A stretch of DNA of 43,741 bases. Origin: an uncultured Methylococcaceae bacterium (GTDB lineage Bacteria; Pseudomonadota; Gammaproteobacteria; Methylococcales; Methylomonadaceae). Location: NCBI GenBank assembly GCA_903866825.1, contig CAIPPE010000069.1:1-43741 (forward strand), read 5' to 3'. The notes beneath the pieces are model-generated. The model was not told the DNA's origin. It ran no database searches and saw only the letters and a program-made list of their open reading frames with translations. A program made the translations under genes and the position numbers. Positions 1 to 9,511 of the stretch are shown here, in pieces; positions within the stretch are counted from its first letter, which is position 1; each line of letters starts with the position of its first letter.

Positions 1-19
1 CAGGGCAATCGCGCTTAAA
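1..19 (+). repeat. Left terminal inverted repeat of the ISAs1-type element
   Basis: CAGGGCAATCGCGCTTAAA matches the reverse complement of 1185-1203 at 18 of 19 positions. It lies at the very first base of the window. Confidence 0.92.
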
Positions 20-73
20 AACATTTGAAAATAGAATTTAAATAAGGTGTCAAGTCTATCATTTTGATTTTAA

Positions 74-1189
74 ATGACAGAAAAACCAACGCCTTCTATT
101 ATTCATCATTTTTCAAGTATTGAAGACCCTAGAGTAAACAGGCAGAAAAGGCATCAACTCCAAGCTATTTTCTTTATCAGTATCTGCGCCATGATCTGCG
201 GAACTGATAACTGGGTAGCTATTGAAGAATTCGGCCAAGCTAAAGAGCAGTGGTTCACTCAATTGCTTGGTTTAGAACATGGCATACCCTCTCACGACAC
301 CTTCGGTGCAGTTTATGAAGCCATTGATACCGACCAATTTGGTGTCTGTTTTTCCCGCTGGGTTGCTGATTTGGCCAATATAACCGAAGGAGAAGTCATT
401 GCCATTGACGGCAAATGCTTAAGGCGCAGCATAGACAAAACGCCTAAGAAAGGCGCCATTTATATGGTTAGTGCTTGGGCACAACAAAATAATCTGGTTT
501 TAGGTCAGGTTAAAGTCGATGATAAATCGAATGAAATTACCGCCATTCCTAAATTGCTGTCCCGGCTTGATATAGCGGGAGCAGTCATTACAATTGATGC
601 GATGGGGTGCCAAAAGAAAATTGCTCAACAGATTAAACAGCAAGGCGGTGATTATGTGTTTAGCCTGAAAGGAAATCAGGGCAATCTACATGATGACGTT
701 AAAACATTTTTCACTTCGTCGTTATCTCCGGCCGTTGCATCAGTTAGCTATGATGGCGATCACGGTCGAATTGAAACCCGCACCATTCGTGCGACTGCCG
801 ATATCGCTTGGTTGCGAGAGCGCCATGACTGGAATAGTCTGCAAAGTATTATCGCAGTCACTGCCAAAAGAGAAATCGGTGATCATGTCACTGAAGAAAC
901 ACGCTATTTCATCAATAGTCTTGATGCAAATGATCCGGTAAGGTTAGAACGTGTGGTGCGGGCGCACTGGGCTATTGAGAACAATCTGCACTGGGTTCTT
1001 GATATTGCCTTTGATGAAGATAGTAATCGAGCTCGCAAAGGGCATAACGCTGCAAACTTAGCTGTTATCCGTCATATTGCTCTTAATATGATTAAGGCTG
1101 AAAGAACCGCTAAGGTTGGCGTTAAGATTAAGCGATTAAAGGTAGGATGGGATAATGATTATTTGCTTCGCATCCTCGGAGTAATTTAA
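74..1189 (+). CDS. ISAs1-family DDE transposase
   Basis: This 371-residue transposase cuts and rejoins the ends of its own IS. The N-terminus (about residues 10-90) resembles the H-repeat-associated N-terminal domain, with a FFISICAMICGTDNW segment. The DDE catalytic core follows: VIAIDGKCLRRS gives the first Asp, VITIDAMGCQ the second, and HWAIENNLHWVLDIAFDED the Glu, with the family's FSLKGNQ motif between. Length and motif order are normal, and no frameshift or internal stop is seen. The ATG at 74 follows the left terminal repeat by about 55 bases, with no strong ribosome binding site. The gene ends inside the right terminal repeat. Confidence 0.95.
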   Translation: MTEKPTPSIIHHFSSIEDPRVNRQKRHQLQAIFFISICAMICGTDNWVAIEEFGQAKEQWFTQLLGLEHGIPSHDTFGAVYEAIDTDQFGVCFSRWVADLANITEGEVIAIDGKCLRRSIDKTPKKGAIYMVSAWAQQNNLVLGQVKVDDKSNEITAIPKLLSRLDIAGAVITIDAMGCQKKIAQQIKQQGGDYVFSLKGNQGNLHDDVKTFFTSSLSPAVASVSYDGDHGRIETRTIRATADIAWLRERHDWNSLQSIIAVTAKREIGDHVTEETRYFINSLDANDPVRLERVVRAHWAIENNLHWVLDIAFDEDSNRARKGHNAANLAVIRHIALNMIKAERTAKVGVKIKRLKVGWDNDYLLRILGVI

Positions 1190-1203
1190 GCGCTATTGCC
1201 CTG
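1185..1203 (-). repeat. Right terminal inverted repeat of the ISAs1-type element
   Basis: TTTAAGCGCTATTGCCCTG is the inverted partner of bases 1-19. The transposase stop codon (1187-1189) lies inside this repeat, a compact arrangement. Confidence 0.92.
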
Positions 1204-1243
1204 AGAATATTAGAGTAATAGTATTTACTCTATCTTTGTATCC

Positions 1244-4168
1244 ATGTTATACATGAACGCATTTCATTTGCCGCATCAGCAGGCCGCCCCAACCTCTCAC
1301 AGAATGGCTTCTTTATATCCTTTAATCAATTATCCAGATGTTGCAGGCTATACTATCGATATTGGGAGTTTACTCTATCAATTGAAATTTATTCTTCCTA
1401 TCGTAGTGCTTTTTATGGGCATAGGGGTGTTTTTTTCCTATCGACGACGCACTGAACGTAAAGCCGCACAATATCTGTTGAAAGAAAGCGAAGCACACTT
1501 ACGACTTAGCCAAAGAGATGGTGGGATTGGAACGTGGGAAACCGACTTGGTCAATAACAAACATACATGGTCTGAAAACTGTATTGCTTTGCTGGGACTC
1601 AATGCTTATAGAGAGCCTACATGGAATGATTTTCTTTCGGTAGTTCATCATGAAGACCGTCAACGGGTGATTGACGCGCTGCAGTCCCACTTGGATCATG
1701 GAACAAAATTTGAGGTTGAATATCGGATAGTTCAGGCAGATGAAAGCATTTCCTGGATGCGTTCAATCGGACAAGTAGAGCGTAATGCGGAAGGCTCTGC
1801 GCTTCGGATACGCGGTATCGTGCAAAACTTCACCGAACGTAAACTGGCGAGGGATAAACTTCGGATGAGTGACCTCGCCTTGAAAGCTATTTCTCAAGGG
1901 GTCATCATCACCACCCCAGACCAAACTATTCAATGGGCAAATGATGCTTTTTTTACTATCAGTGGTTACAGCTTCCCTGAAATTGTCGGCAAAAACTGTC
2001 GCTTTCTTCAGGGATCTCAAACCGACCCTGTAACCGTAAAGGCAATTGATTTGGCGTTGAAGAATGAGCAGGAATTTTCAGGCGAGATCCTCAACTACCG
2101 TAAAGACGGTTCGACCTTCTGGATCAATTTAATGATTTCGCTGGTTCGTGACGAACAGGGACGCCTTTCTCACTTTATCGGCGTTATGCGTGACATTACT
2201 GAAAACAAGCACAATGAAATATTGATCAGGCAGAACGAGCAGCACCTGCGTGACATTCTTAATGTGAGTCCTATAGCGGTTAGAATCTCATGCAATCAGG
2301 GAAATGAGATCCTGTTTTATAATGCTACCTACGCCAGTCTTATAAAGAATCCTCAGGTACTGGAGGTCAACCCCGTAGAATATTACGCCAAAAAAGAAGA
2401 TTATCTGGCCATACTGTCAGAACTGGAACAAGGGCATACGGTACTTAATCGTCAGATTGAGTTTTTAAATCCTTATACCGGTTTGACCTTCTGGGCGCTA
2501 TCATCCTATATGCCTATCCAGTATCAAAACCAAAGTGCCGTGCTGGGTTGGTTTTACGATGTCACCGAGCTAATGGAAGCCCGTAAAATACTAGCCTTGC
2601 AATTGGAACGTCAGCGCCAAGCAGAAGAAACTTTACGCATCGCAAGTGCTGAAGAACACGCTATTTTCGATTCGGCCACCTCAGGCATTGTCCTTATCAA
2701 GGATAATGTGATTCAACGCTGCAACCGTAAGCTGGAAGAGATTTTTGGCTATGCACCTGGAGAACTCAACGGTCAACCAACACGCCTGTGGTATCCCGAC
2801 GATAACGCCTATGAATCAAGTGGACACCCTGTCTATCAGACTATCCTGAAAGGCAAATTTCAGCGTCTTGAACTGCAGCTCATCCGCAAGGAAGGCAGTC
2901 TATTTTGGGCACGTTTTTCAGGCAAAGCACTGGACAAAGACGATTATGGTCAGGGATTAGTAGCTATTATTGATGATATTACCCTAGAACATGAAGCCAA
3001 CCAAAACCTGCTTAAAGCCAAAATCATGGCCGAGGAAGCCGCCCGAACAAAATCAGAATTTATGGCCAATATGAGTCATGAAATACGCACCCCCATGAAT
3101 GGTGTTTTAGGTATGCTGGACTTGCTGCGCGAAACTGCAATGACACCCAAGCAACTGGATTGGCTGGAGACAGCGCATCGTTCTGGTGAAAACCTGCTGG
3201 AAATCATTAATGATATTCTGGATTTCTCCAAACTGGATGCAGGGCAATTTGAACTGGAACAAATTGACTTTAACCTGATTAATCTGGTAGAGGACTGCTG
3301 CGCCTTAATGGCTAATCAAGCTCATGCCAAAGGCCTGAAATTAAACTTTTTTACATCTATCTCTACACCTTCGAACTGGCGAGGTGATCCTATGCGAATC
3401 CGGCAAGTACTCATCAATTTAATTGGTAATGCCATTAAATTCACCGATAAAGGCGAAGTTTCTCTGAATATCAGCCACGACAAACCCAATGAACTGCGAT
3501 TTGAAGTCCGTGATACGGGTATCGGCATCTCACCAGAGGTACAACTACACTTATTTAACCCGTTTACCCAGGCAGATAGTGCTACCTCAAGACGATTTGG
3601 GGGCACGGGTCTGGGTTTATCAATCAGTAAAAGATTTGTTGAACTGATGGGCGGCACAATCGGTGTCAGTAGTACCCTTGGACAAGGGGCCTGTTTCTGG
3701 TTTACCCTACCTTTACCAGCCAGAGAGAGCCAGGAAATTTCACCATTAGCTTACCCAACGCCGCCACCCAATAAGAACCCCATTAGCTATCAGAACAAAA
3801 AGGTACTCGTCGTTGAAGATAATAAAATCAATCAAAAAGTCATTATTGCAAAACTTGCTAAATTTGACCTTAATCCCGATGTGGCAGAAAACGGGCAAGT
3901 TGCCCTCGACAGGTTAAAGCAGGTAAGCTATGACTTAATTTTCATGGATTGCCACATGCCAGTTATGGATGGTTATACAGCAACCCGAGAACTGCGTTTG
4001 CTAGAAAGCCGGTTGGGTTTATCCCATCAACCGGTTGTTGCATTAACAGCCAACGCTCTCGATGGAGAACGTGAAAAATGTCTATCGGCTGGAATGGATG
4101 ATTATTTAACCAAACCACTGGTGACTGAACAATTAACTGCATTTTTAGCCCGACGATTGGGTCAGTAA
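1244..4168 (+). CDS. Multi-PAS (LOV-like) hybrid sensor histidine kinase
   Basis: This 974-residue hybrid kinase has one probable membrane segment (about 46-66) and four PAS domains (about 80-200, 208-320, 331-443, 465-581). A HisKA domain follows with phospho-acceptor H612 in SHEIRTPMNG, then a HATPase_c domain (N box near NAIKF, DTGIG, FGGTGLGL) and a receiver with phospho-acceptor D902 and conserved K957. PAS2 carries the LOV signature GKNCRFLQG with C252 at the photoactive position. However, the residues at two usual flavin contacts are I294 and M315 instead of Asn and Gln. The reading frame opens only at 1214, just past the IS end at 1203, and there is no clear ribosome binding site before 1244. 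The native N-terminus or promoter may therefore have been lost to the insertion. The ATGs at 1253 and 1304 are alternative starts. No partner regulator is adjacent, so the output is unknown. Confidence 0.9.
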   Translation: MLYMNAFHLPHQQAAPTSHRMASLYPLINYPDVAGYTIDIGSLLYQLKFILPIVVLFMGIGVFFSYRRRTERKAAQYLLKESEAHLRLSQRDGGIGTWETDLVNNKHTWSENCIALLGLNAYREPTWNDFLSVVHHEDRQRVIDALQSHLDHGTKFEVEYRIVQADESISWMRSIGQVERNAEGSALRIRGIVQNFTERKLARDKLRMSDLALKAISQGVIITTPDQTIQWANDAFFTISGYSFPEIVGKNCRFLQGSQTDPVTVKAIDLALKNEQEFSGEILNYRKDGSTFWINLMISLVRDEQGRLSHFIGVMRDITENKHNEILIRQNEQHLRDILNVSPIAVRISCNQGNEILFYNATYASLIKNPQVLEVNPVEYYAKKEDYLAILSELEQGHTVLNRQIEFLNPYTGLTFWALSSYMPIQYQNQSAVLGWFYDVTELMEARKILALQLERQRQAEETLRIASAEEHAIFDSATSGIVLIKDNVIQRCNRKLEEIFGYAPGELNGQPTRLWYPDDNAYESSGHPVYQTILKGKFQRLELQLIRKEGSLFWARFSGKALDKDDYGQGLVAIIDDITLEHEANQNLLKAKIMAEEAARTKSEFMANMSHEIRTPMNGVLGMLDLLRETAMTPKQLDWLETAHRSGENLLEIINDILDFSKLDAGQFELEQIDFNLINLVEDCCALMANQAHAKGLKLNFFTSISTPSNWRGDPMRIRQVLINLIGNAIKFTDKGEVSLNISHDKPNELRFEVRDTGIGISPEVQLHLFNPFTQADSATSRRFGGTGLGLSISKRFVELMGGTIGVSSTLGQGACFWFTLPLPARESQEISPLAYPTPPPNKNPISYQNKKVLVVEDNKINQKVIIAKLAKFDLNPDVAENGQVALDRLKQVSYDLIFMDCHMPVMDGYTATRELRLLESRLGLSHQPVVALTANALDGEREKCLSAGMDDYLTKPLVTEQLTAFLARRLGQ

Positions 4169-4178
4169 GCCAATCGTC
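4152..4178 (+). terminator. Stem-loop over the end of the hybrid kinase gene
   Basis: GACGATTGG (4152-4160) pairs perfectly with CCAATCGTC (4170-4178) across a 9-base loop that contains the stop codon. Only a short T run (CATTTG) follows, so termination is plausible but not proven. Confidence 0.45.
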
Positions 4179-4399
4179 CATTTGATTGTCAACAAACCAG
4201 TCGCTCAGCTGCTGAATAATCAACACTCATCAAGCAGTTATTGCTGATCAGGAAACAACCCTTATAGAACACCTCTCTCCAAGAGCATGAATTTTCATAA
4301 AGACACTCAATGGCATATTATTTGCTAATTTTAAAATACGCATTTGAATTAAGTATTTCAAACCCATTAACGTGTCTATTATATTTTCAACTTGTTCGA

Positions 4400-5044
4400 A
4401 TGACTGATCTTAAAACCAAGTCTGAAAAAACCCGCAACCGATTATTAAAAACAGCGAGCCGTATTTTTGCTGAGAAGGGTTTTCAGGAGACCACCATTGC
4501 CGAGATTTGCGAGCAAGCTGAAACTAATATCGCTTCAGTTAACTATCATTTTCGTGACAAAGAAACCCTGTATCTGGAATCCTGGCGCTTTGCTTTTAAC
4601 CAGGAACTAAAACTTTATCCGCCCGAAGGTGTCTTAGCGACCGATGCAACCCCTGAACAACGCTTGGCAATACGAATTCGCTCAATAATAAATCGGGTCG
4701 CAGACGATAAGTCTTATTCATTTGCAATCATAAACAAAGAAATGGCTCAACCCACTCGACTACTTTCTGATATTCTAGAAAAAGAAATCAATCCTCAGCG
4801 CTTACAAATGCTCGATCTCTTAAGAGAATGCCTAGGGCATAGAGCTAGCGATAAACAAATTCATTTTTGCCATACCAGTATTATGGGGCAATGTTTTCAG
4901 CTATTGCGCTTAAAGCACATGCAAAAAGCACGTCACTCTCATAATCATCCCAATTACTTAAGCGAAATTCAAGATTTTGCTGATCATGTCGTACTATTTT
5001 CGTTGGCTGGCATTCAAGCCATTCGCTCTCAAACTTTAAATTAA
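4400..5044 (+). CDS. TetR-family regulator, CecR-like, of the efflux operon
   Basis: About 214 residues if started at ATG 4400. An in-frame ATG at 4310 would add 30 hydrophobic residues unlike any TetR N-terminus, so 4400 is preferred, though no strong ribosome binding site precedes either start. The N-terminus is a classic TetR helix-turn-helix ([19 protein letters not shown], then [10 protein letters not shown] and [13 protein letters not shown]). The C-terminal half resembles the DUF1956 ligand-binding domain of CecR (YbiH). The gene points the same way as the adaptor gene and ends 10 bases before it, so it is probably the first gene of an autoregulated operon that represses the pump until an inducer binds. 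The inducer cannot be read from the sequence. Confidence 0.9.
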   Translation: MTDLKTKSEKTRNRLLKTASRIFAEKGFQETTIAEICEQAETNIASVNYHFRDKETLYLESWRFAFNQELKLYPPEGVLATDATPEQRLAIRIRSIINRVADDKSYSFAIINKEMAQPTRLLSDILEKEINPQRLQMLDLLRECLGHRASDKQIHFCHTSIMGQCFQLLRLKHMQKARHSHNHPNYLSEIQDFADHVVLFSLAGIQAIRSQTLN

Positions 5045-5054
5045 CAGTGTTCGT

Positions 5055-6362
5055 ATGAGTCAAAATAATCAATCCACCACCCCAATTCCTAAGCGACGCA
5101 AACCTGTTTTTTTGCTAGGCACTTTGGCTGCGCTTGTAATCGCTGCGGGCAGTTATTATTTTTTGAAACCCTCACCTACTGACAATAAATTTGCAGCCAG
5201 TGGCGATGCCCGAGGAGACAGGCGAGGTGGTGGAGATAGACATGGCGACCACCATGACGATGACTCACCTTCTCCTGTATCAGTTGAAATTTCAAATACT
5301 GCTGATTTCCCGATTTATCTAAACGGCTTAGGAACGGTTACCGCCATACGCACGGTTACGGTTAAACCGCGAGTGGATGGTGAATTAGTCAAAGTCGGGT
5401 TTACTGAAGGCCAGATTGTAAAGCAGGGAGATCTATTAGCCGAAATTGATCCACGCCCCTTTGCGATTCAATTACAACAGGCCGAAGGTCAGTTACTTCG
5501 AGACCAGGCCTTGTTAAAAAATGCTGAACTCGATCACAAGCGCTATTTAAAACTGCTCGAACAGGATTCAATCGCAGCCCAACAAGCCGTGACGCAAGAA
5601 GCGCAAGTTAAACAATATGAAGGTCTAGTCACTATGGATAAGGCTCAGGTTAATAATGCCCAGCTTCAACTCACTTATTCTCGACTGACTGCGCCTATTT
5701 CGGGTAGAGTAGGTTTGCGCCAGATCGATCAGGGTAATATCGTGCATGCCAATGATGCCAATGGCCTGGTCGTTATTACCCAATTACAACCCATAAGTGT
5801 TGTTTTTACGTTACCTGAAGATAAGGTACAGCCTGTCATTAAGCGCTTTCGGTCTAATGAACCAGTGATTGTTAGTGCCTATGATAGAAGCGGAAAGAAT
5901 AAGCTGGCTGAAGGCAGATTATTGGCTATCGACAATCAAATCGATACTACTACTGGCACCTTAAAACTCAAAGCCCAATTTGAAAACACTGAAAATACCT
6001 TATTTGCCAATCAGTTTGTTAACGTCAAAATGCATTTGGAAACGCAGCATAACGCCATACAAGTTTCTAGCGCCGCGATTCAACAAGATTCAGAGGGTCC
6101 ATTTGTCTATGTGGTTAAACCAGACAATACTGTTCAAATACGTAGAGTCAAAGTCGGTGCAACTGAAGCAGACAAGGTCATCATAGAGAATAATCTTGCC
6201 GCTAACGAAACAGTGGTTGTTGAAGGTATTGACCGATTACATGAGGGCAGTAAAGTTGATGTTGCTAAAAAAGATGGGCTAGCAGTGGCCGCTACTCCTG
6301 AAGCATTAGCAGCTGCCGCAGCAGCCTCTGAAAATAAATCTCGTAGACGGAATAGACATTAA
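5055..6362 (+). CDS. mdtA: RND efflux periplasmic adaptor, MdtA-like
   Basis: This 435-residue membrane-fusion protein links the RND permeases to the outer-membrane channel. One N-terminal membrane anchor (about 17-37) is followed by an unusual Gly/Arg/His/Asp-rich linker (about 48-70, ending HGDHHDDD). The biotinyl-lipoyl and hairpin regions follow ([38 protein letters not shown]), then beta-barrel and membrane-proximal domains. The C-terminus is Ala-rich and ends basic (SRRRNRH). The order and spacing, 10 bases after the regulator and 5 before the first permease, mark an operon. The family is sure. The MdtA assignment rests mainly on the neighbouring MdtB- and MdtC-type permeases, and the substrate is unknown. 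Confidence 0.9.
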   Translation: MSQNNQSTTPIPKRRKPVFLLGTLAALVIAAGSYYFLKPSPTDNKFAASGDARGDRRGGGDRHGDHHDDDSPSPVSVEISNTADFPIYLNGLGTVTAIRTVTVKPRVDGELVKVGFTEGQIVKQGDLLAEIDPRPFAIQLQQAEGQLLRDQALLKNAELDHKRYLKLLEQDSIAAQQAVTQEAQVKQYEGLVTMDKAQVNNAQLQLTYSRLTAPISGRVGLRQIDQGNIVHANDANGLVVITQLQPISVVFTLPEDKVQPVIKRFRSNEPVIVSAYDRSGKNKLAEGRLLAIDNQIDTTTGTLKLKAQFENTENTLFANQFVNVKMHLETQHNAIQVSSAAIQQDSEGPFVYVVKPDNTVQIRRVKVGATEADKVIIENNLAANETVVVEGIDRLHEGSKVDVAKKDGLAVAATPEALAAAAAASENKSRRRNRH

Positions 6363-6367
6363 TTCTT

Positions 6368-9300
6368 ATGACATCCTCAACGCAATCCCAATCGAGCTTT
6401 AATCCGTCTCGACTGTTTATTTTACGACCTGTTGCCACCTCGTTACTGATGGTGGCCATGCTGTTAGTTGGGGTCTTGGCTTATCGACTGCTTCCAGTTT
6501 CTGCATTGCCCCAGGTTGATTACCCAACAATACAGGTGGTCACTCTCTATCCCGGGGCCAGCCCTGATGTTATGACGTCTGTGGTCACAGCGCCGCTGGA
6601 ACGGCAATTTGGACAAATGCCAGGCCTAACTCAAATGTCATCGACCAGTTCGGGCGGGGCATCGATTATTACACTACAATTTAACCTGAATCTGAATTTA
6701 GATATTGCCGAACAAACAGTGCAAGCCGCTATTAATGCGGCAGGTAGCTTTTTACCAACGGATTTACCTCAACCCCCTATCTACAGCAAAGTTAATCCTG
6801 CTGATACACCCATTATCACGCTAGCGATTAGCTCTAAATCTCTACCTTTATATAAAGTAGAAGATTTGGTCGATACACGCTTGGCTCAAAAAATAGCCCA
6901 ATTACCGGGCGTGGGGCTTGTGGGTATTAGCGGAGGCCAACGGCCCGCAGTTCGCATACAAATAAACCACAAAGCTTTAGCCGCTTATGGTATTAGCCTG
7001 GAAGACATAAGAACCGTTGTCGCAGCCGCCAATGTTAACCAGCCCAAAGGTATGTTTAACGGCCCTACGCGCTCGGCCATCATTGATAGTAACGATCAAA
7101 TTCGCTCCTCTTCCGAATACCGAGAACTTGTTGTCGCTTACCGTAATGGCGCCCCGGTCAGATTATCAGAAGTAGCAAAAGTCATAGACGGCGCCGAAAA
7201 TGTACGCTTAGCTGCGTGGGCCAACGATAACGCCTCGGTCATTGTCAACATTCAGCGCCAGCCCGGTGCCAATGTGCTTGAGGTCGTCGATGATATAAAA
7301 AAACTGCTTCCTGAATTACAGGCTTCCTTACCCTTAAGTATTGAAGTTATCCCATTAACAGATAGAACTGTCACCATACGTGCCTCGATTCACGACGTAC
7401 AATTTGAGCTACTACTGGCTATTGCACTGGTCGTTATGGTTATCTTTCTGTTTTTACGTAATGCTCGCGCCACTATTATTCCCGGGGTAGCTGTTCCGCT
7501 ATCACTGGTAGGTACTTTTGCTGTTATGTATATGGCTGGCTTCAGTATCAATAACTTAACCTTGATGGCATTAACAATAGCCACGGGGTTTGTAGTTGAC
7601 GATGCTATTGTTGTCATTGAAAACATATCCCGCTATATCGAGCGAGGTGAATCCCCTTTAAAAGCCGCCTTAAAAGGCTCGGAACAAATCGGCTTTACCA
7701 TTATCTCTTTGACATTTTCATTAATTGCGGTATTGATCCCCTTACTCTTTATGAGTGATGTTGTGGGGCGGTTATTCAGAGAATTCGCTATCACGTTAGC
7801 TGTTGCTATTTTGATTTCTGCCATCGTATCGCTGACCCTGACGCCAATGATGTGTGCGAAACTATTGCATTTAGATCCCTCGCATCATACAAATGAACAC
7901 GAAAAATCGACTGACTGGTTTGATAAGCTCATAGCCATTTATGGAGGTAGCCTGGAATGGGTCTTAAAACGTCAAACATTAACCCTATTAGTTTTTTTTG
8001 CTACGGTTGGGTTAACAGTGGCCTTATACATTACTATTCCAAAAGGATTTTTTCCTATTCAGGACACGGGCGTCATTCAAGGTATTTCTGAAGCTCCCCA
8101 AAATGTTTCATTTTCTGCTATGGGTGAGTACCAACAAAAGCTAGGAAAAATCATTCTTGAAGATCCAGCCGTTGAAAACCTGTCTTCGTTTATTGGTGTC
8201 GATGGCATTAACACGACACCCAATAGTGGTCGATTCTTGATCAACCTTAAGCCCCACAGTGAACGAAAAGAAAATGCGAGTGCCGTTATAGCCCGATTAA
8301 AACCAAAACTGGCGCAATTAAACGGTGTCACGCTTTATTTGCAACCTGTACAAGATCTGACTATGGAAAACCGGGTTACACGTACTCAATATCAATTTAC
8401 TTTAGAAACCCCTGATTCTAATGAACTGAACCGATGGACTCATCTCCTGGTCGATCGCCTGACTCAAGAACCTGAATTTAGCGATGTCACCAGTGATGTT
8501 CAAGATCAAGGCCAGCAAGTTTATGTCAATATTGATCGTAGCACCGCAAGTCGTTTGGGTGTGACTACCGCCGCCATTGATAACACCTTATACAGTGCTT
8601 ATGGGCAACGTCTGGTATCTACAATTTTTACTCAAGCCAATCAATATCGAGTCGTACTTGAAGTTGATCCTTCTGCACAAAACTCACCTGAAACTTTAAA
8701 GGATCTGCGTATTCCTTCCAGTAATGGCACGCAGGTACCTTTGTCGGCTATCTCAGAAATTTCAGAACGACCAACGCCTTTATCAATTAGTCATTTGGAC
8801 CAATTTCCTGTCGCTACCTTATCGTTTAATTTAGCCCCAGGCTCCTCATTAGGGAATGCTGTTAAAGCAATTGATCGTATCAAGCAAGAGATTGATTTAC
8901 CTATCAGCATACGCACCAGCTATCAAGGTGCTGCATTAGCCTTTAAAGCATCTTTAGATAATACCGTGTGGTTAATTTTAGCGGCTATTGTTACTGTTTA
9001 TATCGTACTGGGTGTTTTGTATGAAAGCTATATTCATCCATTGACCATTTTATCTACCCTCCCCTCGGCTGGCGTCGGCGCATTATTAGCTTTGATGTTT
9101 TCTGGTGGGGATTTAGGCATCATCGGCATTATCGGTATCATTTTATTAATAGGCATTGTTAAAAAGAACGCCATCATGATGATTGACTTTGCCCTTGAGG
9201 CGGAACGCAAACAACAGTTATCTCCTAGGGAAGCTATTTTTCAGGCCTGCTTATTACGCTTTAGACCTATTCTAATGACGACGATGGCTGCTTTGTTAGG

Positions 9301-9511
9301 GGCATTACCCCTAATGCTGGGCACAGGGGTAGGCTCAGAATTACGACATCCCTTAGGTATAACCATGGTAGGTGGCTTAATACTCAGTCAATTATTGACC
9401 CTCTATACAACACCTGTTATTTATCTGGGAATGGATAATCTGGCTAGAAGCCTGACTGGCTGGCTTAATCTAAATCCTCCTGAAGTTATTGAGAACGATA
9501 GGAGCTTATAA
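6368..9511 (+). CDS. mdtB: RND multidrug permease, MdtB-type
   Basis: This 1047-residue HAE1-family inner-membrane proton antiporter has the expected length. The N-terminus ([19 protein letters not shown], then [20 protein letters not shown]) closely resembles MdtB. The proton-relay aspartates are present in TM4 ([14 protein letters not shown]) and the TM10 lysine in [14 protein letters not shown]. Two large periplasmic loops and 12 membrane segments fit the fold. Its stop codon overlaps the next ATG by one base (TAATG at 9509-9513), which suggests translational coupling with the MdtC-type partner. In MdtABC systems the two permeases form a heterotrimer, so both are expected to work together here. 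Confidence 0.94.
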   Translation: MTSSTQSQSSFNPSRLFILRPVATSLLMVAMLLVGVLAYRLLPVSALPQVDYPTIQVVTLYPGASPDVMTSVVTAPLERQFGQMPGLTQMSSTSSGGASIITLQFNLNLNLDIAEQTVQAAINAAGSFLPTDLPQPPIYSKVNPADTPIITLAISSKSLPLYKVEDLVDTRLAQKIAQLPGVGLVGISGGQRPAVRIQINHKALAAYGISLEDIRTVVAAANVNQPKGMFNGPTRSAIIDSNDQIRSSSEYRELVVAYRNGAPVRLSEVAKVIDGAENVRLAAWANDNASVIVNIQRQPGANVLEVVDDIKKLLPELQASLPLSIEVIPLTDRTVTIRASIHDVQFELLLAIALVVMVIFLFLRNARATIIPGVAVPLSLVGTFAVMYMAGFSINNLTLMALTIATGFVVDDAIVVIENISRYIERGESPLKAALKGSEQIGFTIISLTFSLIAVLIPLLFMSDVVGRLFREFAITLAVAILISAIVSLTLTPMMCAKLLHLDPSHHTNEHEKSTDWFDKLIAIYGGSLEWVLKRQTLTLLVFFATVGLTVALYITIPKGFFPIQDTGVIQGISEAPQNVSFSAMGEYQQKLGKIILEDPAVENLSSFIGVDGINTTPNSGRFLINLKPHSERKENASAVIARLKPKLAQLNGVTLYLQPVQDLTMENRVTRTQYQFTLETPDSNELNRWTHLLVDRLTQEPEFSDVTSDVQDQGQQVYVNIDRSTASRLGVTTAAIDNTLYSAYGQRLVSTIFTQANQYRVVLEVDPSAQNSPETLKDLRIPSSNGTQVPLSAISEISERPTPLSISHLDQFPVATLSFNLAPGSSLGNAVKAIDRIKQEIDLPISIRTSYQGAALAFKASLDNTVWLILAAIVTVYIVLGVLYESYIHPLTILSTLPSAGVGALLALMFSGGDLGIIGIIGIILLIGIVKKNAIMMIDFALEAERKQQLSPREAIFQACLLRFRPILMTTMAALLGALPLMLGTGVGSELRHPLGITMVGGLILSQLLTLYTTPVIYLGMDNLARSLTGWLNLNPPEVIENDRSL

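Larger units (their letters stand above)
1..1203 (+). mobile_element. Complete ISAs1-family insertion sequence
   Basis: The element is 1203 bases long and carries one transposase gene. It is bounded by 19-base terminal inverted repeats: the left end reads CAGGGCAATCGCGCTTAAA, and the right end, reverse-complemented, reads the same with one mismatch (A for C at base 10). The window starts on the first base of the left repeat, so the target duplication cannot be checked. If one exists, it should begin with the AGAATATTAG that follows the right end. Size, single-gene layout and transposase type fit the ISAs1 family. The element looks intact and potentially active. Confidence 0.93.
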
